Part shown: one piece after another, positions 60,553 through 64,000 of the stretch | How the letters are laid out: the number at the start of each line of letters is the position of its first letter | Numbering within the stretch: position 1 is the first letter of the stretch | Assembly: GCA_032622095.1 (NCBI GenBank) | Contig: CP136066.1 | Coordinates: forward strand, 148,333,559-148,397,558 | Reading direction: 5' to 3' | Length of the DNA: 64,000 bases | Origin: Siphonodentalium dalli | Lineage: Eukaryota > Mollusca > Scaphopoda > Gadilida > Siphonodentaliidae | Translations under genes and position numbers: made by a program | The notes under the pieces: generated by a model | The model's input: the letters and a program-made list of their open reading frames with translations, nothing else | Database searches by the model: none | Told to the model about the DNA's origin: nothing

Positions 60553-60851
60553 GCTACAACAATTCTATGGTAGATAGTTCACGGCCGACCTGATGCATGC
60601 ATCTTAGTTTTCTTGTCTCCATTGGTGTATTGTATGGACTAGTGATGAACGGATATGGGGAAACAACCATCAGCCGATATCCCAACTGTTAAAATTTAGT
60701 AATCGGCCGATGCTGATTATGTATATATATCTATATATAAAAAGAGTGGGATCTGTCTGTCTGTCTGTTTGGATGTTTTCCCGGACACCTGGACCGATTT
60801 CAAAAAAATTTGGTTTGGTGGCTCACGGTATCCTGGTGGATGTTAATAACA

Positions 60852-61045
60852 AATAAACAAAATTAAACTAATCATTTTGGATTGAGCTCCTTGCTCAATT
60901 TAAATGTTTTTTTATTTATTTTATAAAATTTTTAAAGATCAAAATTCAGAACAACTAACTTAGATATAACATCATGTGTATCAAAGTTATTTTTTCTTAA
61001 TTTTGATCTTGAGCAAGGAGCTCAATCCAAAATAATTAGTTTAAA
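60852..61045. repeat. Inverted repeat around AGCAAGGAGCTC
   Basis: AATTAAACTAATCATTTTGG...ATTGAGCTCCTTGCTC is matched by GAGCAAGGAGCTCAATCC...AATAATTAGTTTAAATT at the right. Preceded by TTTTCCCGGACACCTGGACC, another dispersed repeat. Confidence 0.6.
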
Positions 61046-61261
61046 TTTGTTTTAATCCAAATATTGAAATGATCAAAATATCCATGAAGTGCACAAAGTG
61101 GTAGCCTTTGGATAAAGGCTCTGTCTAAGATCAAAATGTACACAAACCCTTCCAATTAATAATTACAGCTAATAAGTTTGATATTGGAATAAATGCAATA
61201 TTGCAAACCAATCTATCTATATAAATATATTCTATGATAAAACAAGGCTTTAAAAATGGCT

Positions 61262-61345
61262 GTTGCCTTACCTGGCTCATGACTCCTTTCCATTTTCCCT
61301 GGAATATTGGTATTGCATTGCACTCAGAATCAACCACCAGTATAT
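61262..61345 (-). CDS. possible exon of an unrecognised gene
   Basis: An open frame reads ILVVDSECNAIPIFQGKWKG then VMSQ and reaches a good donor (CAG|GTAAGG, intron from about 61272) in phase 0. The exon at 55,410 can be entered in phase 0, so the two could belong together. The 5' boundary is unclear: the only nearby AG is at a weak site (TTCTAAG), and a stop lies just upstream. Low confidence. Confidence 0.25.
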
Positions 61346-61536
61346 AATAGAGTACAGTCCCTTAGAACACTCCATAGCAAGATCTGTATGAATGAAAATG
61401 TCACAGCTCTGTGTGAACAGAGACATCATGACTGACCCTTAGAATATTACTCCATATCATCTTCGGCTATCTTCACACATGTTATCATTCTAGCTGTCCA
61501 TCGTTCAGCGACCAAATGGTATTTAGATTGTATTGT

Positions 61537-62406
61537 AGTCCAAGCTTCCTTTGACGTAAACCAGTTAGTGAAATCGGTAGGGATGATGCTGGTTTACAAT
61601 GAAGTATGGTTCTCTTACTGTTCGATAACAGACATTAACCCTTTCATTACGGGAGCTGCGCTGGTGTGGCATTAAAGATCTTGTGCCAGTGCATTTTCTT
61701 ATATATGCGAGTCTCACATAGGGAGCCTCACATGCATGTGTATATAAGATAATGCACTGGCTTACAAGGTCAAGGCAAATATTGTTAGGCCAATGTATTC
61801 TCATATATATGTGATGTGAGGCCCCCAATGGGAGACTCGCATATATAAGAGAATGCACTGGCATAGGATTTTCGCAAATTTCAGAATGCTCCAGTCATGG
61901 AAGGGTTAAGTGTAAGGTATCGTTCATCTAAAATCACCAAATGAGTTGAAATGACGGTAATAACATGTCATAACTGGTAACCCAAGTTAATTTCATAGAA
62001 AACATTATCTTTGTTCTGAACTCCCCAAGAATTGTCAACTGAAAATAGTAATATAATGTGAAAAATATATTTTATCACAATGTTTACATAATTTCAAAAG
62101 AAACATACTAAGTTGACCTCGCGACTTGGTAACAGTTTGGGTATGATCTGAGTGTAAACAAACACAGATTAAAATGAGTTATTTCATGGCATATTCTGTG
62201 TATGATTTAACATAAATATTAGATCACTCTCAGTGATAAATACAGCATATTGTATTGTTTTGTATGATAAAGTTGATTCAGATAGACAAAAAATACCATC
62301 TTTGGATCTGGGCGTAAAGTTCACTATAAAAGAGTAAGGCAATTATCCCTAGTTATCCTTACTGATTTCACTGGCTGGTTTACACTGAAGGAAACTTGAA
62401 ATAGTC
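61537..62406. mobile_element. Long-TIR element, family I copy 3, carrying a nested TTAA element
   Basis: Left end AGTCCAAGCTTCCTTTGACG...AAACCAGTTAGTGAAATCGG and its complement near 62340-62406. Interior ATAGTAATATAATGTGAAAA matches the other copies. B2 copy i is inserted at 61639-61905. Confidence 0.7.
61639..61905. mobile_element. TTAA element family B2, copy i, nested in a long-TIR element
   Basis: TTAA both sides; CCCTTTCATTACGGG left end and CATGGAAGGG right end; two palindromic cores. Lies inside the family-I element 61537-62406. Confidence 0.75.
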
Positions 62407-62551
62407 ACATCAGTCTTTTGTTTTGACTGTCACACAGTGAGTGAGATGATATTAATCAAGTAAATGTCTACCCAGTGAGTGGAAACGAGCGAGAAAGTGT
62501 GTCAATGGATAGTGCAGCATGTGCGAAGACAGTCTTAGTCTTATTTTGCAG

Positions 62552-62706
62552 CTAAATTAATAGGAGTCCACATAAGAGTTGTATGAACGAAGATGCTGCA
62601 GATGTATAGAGAGCCCACGAAGCCACCGGAACATCATCAGAATATGCTGTATATGAGTCTGTTAGCTTGCTGTAGAACAACACAATTCCAAATGATGTCA
62701 CAAAGG
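62552..62706 (-). CDS. putative last exon of a multi-pass membrane protein
   Basis: After an acceptor (CCTCTTTTCAG) the frame reads FVTSFGIVLFYSKLTDSYTA, then WALYTSAASSFIQLLCGLLL, then Ile and a TAG stop at 62552. The phase implied at entry is 1. A hydrophobic segment lies near each end with a short polar loop between, as at the C-terminus of small tetraspan proteins; the FYS...W...L pattern faintly recalls TMEM179-type proteins, but I do not claim that. The rest of the gene would lie to the right. Only the splice site, the open frame and the amino-acid pattern support it. Confidence 0.4.
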
Positions 62707-63555
62707 CTGAAAAGAGGTTAAAAAAAATTATATTAAATCATTCATGAGATTCCAGGTGGTTGCTTTTCTTAATTTATAGAAGTTAATTTTCTAATATTTA
62801 CAGAAGAGGCAAAAATAGTTGACTTTTTCAAAAGAGACAATGTTATTTAATGTTATTCATAAAAATTTACAATTGTTTTGATTTGAGTCATGTATTTTTA
62901 TCAAAATAGCTTGGGAAAGGTTACCCCCCATATAGTGGGTTTCATCCACTGATTTTCACTAGTAGTCTGGTCGACGAAGTCAAAATGCTGGGTCAACCTA
63001 GAACAAATTGGTAATAAGGTGATTTAAGTGTCAAACATGCGCAAATGTCCACGGAACAACATATCCAAAATCTGCTAAAATCCACTTTGGGAAACTTTTA
63101 TAATTCAAAGATGGCGTCCAGCATGGTTCTCGATACTGCATGTTGTCTTAAATACGAGCATAACAGGAACATCTGTGTATGGAAATGGTGCAGCATTTAT
63201 GTTCAAGTGTATGTAACATGAGAAACGGAAATAATAAGCCGGGTGTAACCTGAACAACAGCAACCAATGCTCAGAAATGGCTGCCAAAGCTCAGTAATCA
63301 TTTGATGACCTCGTCCCCTGCATGAATCTTTCGGTGCTCATATTAACATCCATGACAAATTTCATGATGATCAGGCGAACAGTACGGCCTGTAGCCCGTG
63401 CTAATGCATTGAAATTTGAAATGTTCATGTACTTAAGGAGGTACCTTGTTGTGGTCCAAAGTTATAGGATTCTGAATTTTTCTTGTGTCAAAATCTAATG
63501 AGCCGGTCTGTTCTTAAAGGGACATAAGGCACCTGCAGTGGGTAAATGTGAAATA
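62707..63555. other. Right-end region, mostly unassigned
   Basis: Would be intron of the putative membrane-protein gene. A family-G fragment lies at 63340-63440. 63,713-64,000 is AT-rich with nothing recognised. Confidence 0.4.
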
Positions 63556-63712
63556 CAGTAATGTCCTAAATAATTGACTTCTTAACCACAGCAAAATTAT
63601 GGGTAATGAGAGCTTTCCGATGAATGGCAACAAGTCATATTTCCGACTAAATCCTGAAAAAATACCCATAATTCTGCTGTGGTTAAGAAGTCGATTATTT
63701 AGGTCATTACTG
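63556..63712. mobile_element. Foldback MITE family A, left arm shortened (157 bp)
   Basis: TA-flanked. The left arm stops after ATTATGGGTAA and jumps to GAGAGCTTTCC; the right arm is complete, ending TAGGTCATTACTG. Confidence 0.8.
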
Positions 63713-64000
63713 TATCAATAGGTAAAACCATCATCACTATTGAAGAAGAACCTGGAAAAATAGATTGACTCTGTTCTTATTTATATTATTGACGAAAATT
63801 CTCCATGACAAATTTTCTAATTTTGAAACCATTATTATGTAAACATTGCATATTATGTAAACATTACTGTTAACAGTGAAATTAATTTTATTAACAAACA
63901 TCGCCAAATGTAATTGCAAATGAAATATTTCAGTTGAAAATATGTGTTTTCTGGAATAGTTTTCATTGTTCCAACCTTTGTAATGTAGAGTGTAGACTTT

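Overview
The window looks like the genome of a bilaterian animal, most likely a bivalve mollusc. It is AT-rich, genes are split by long introns, and most of the DNA is short interspersed repeats typical of bivalve genomes (dispersed TCAAGGTCA / TTGACCTTGAA blocks, AAGATGGC...GGCCATG blocks, many foldback MITEs). No bacterial-style operon, CRISPR array, rRNA or intact tRNA was seen. The species cannot be named from this.

Left half (about 1-30,590, minus strand): eleven exons of one large gene that starts at 30,590 and runs off the left edge. They encode a signal peptide followed by repeats of an SRCR / parallel beta-helix / CUB-like block, the architecture of bark beetle (Anakonda), the triple-repeat protein of invertebrate tricellular septate junctions. 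The window gives 1,481 codons: the first repeat block, the second block and the start of the third. All introns are GT-AG, all phases agree, and phases recur at matching places in repeats 1 and 2.

The introns are packed with non-autonomous DNA transposons: TTAA-flanked elements (several families sharing one palindromic core), TA-flanked foldback MITEs, a hAT element with an 8-bp target duplication and a decayed transposase, long-TIR elements, and a tRNA-derived SINE.

Right half (30,591-64,000): mainly repeats. It holds a 1.27-kb foldback element, a minisatellite of about 28 x 63 bp, a head-to-tail array of GGTCA-rich elements (39.2-43.5 kb), a second hAT element inserted in the end of a foldback MITE, and a mobile element carrying a higher-order tandem array (161-bp monomers in trimers of exactly 483 bp). 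Possible coding exons of unknown genes are at 31.5, 43.6, 55.4, 61.3 and 62.6 kb. The one at 62.6 kb looks like the last exon of a multi-pass membrane protein.

The strongest unexplained theme is the crowd of TTAA elements. Different families carry the same approximately 65-70 bp palindrome, insert into one another, and sit side by side sharing a single TTAA. Exon boundaries were placed by eye from splice sites and reading frame; repeat boundaries are good to a few bases where target duplications are visible and looser elsewhere.
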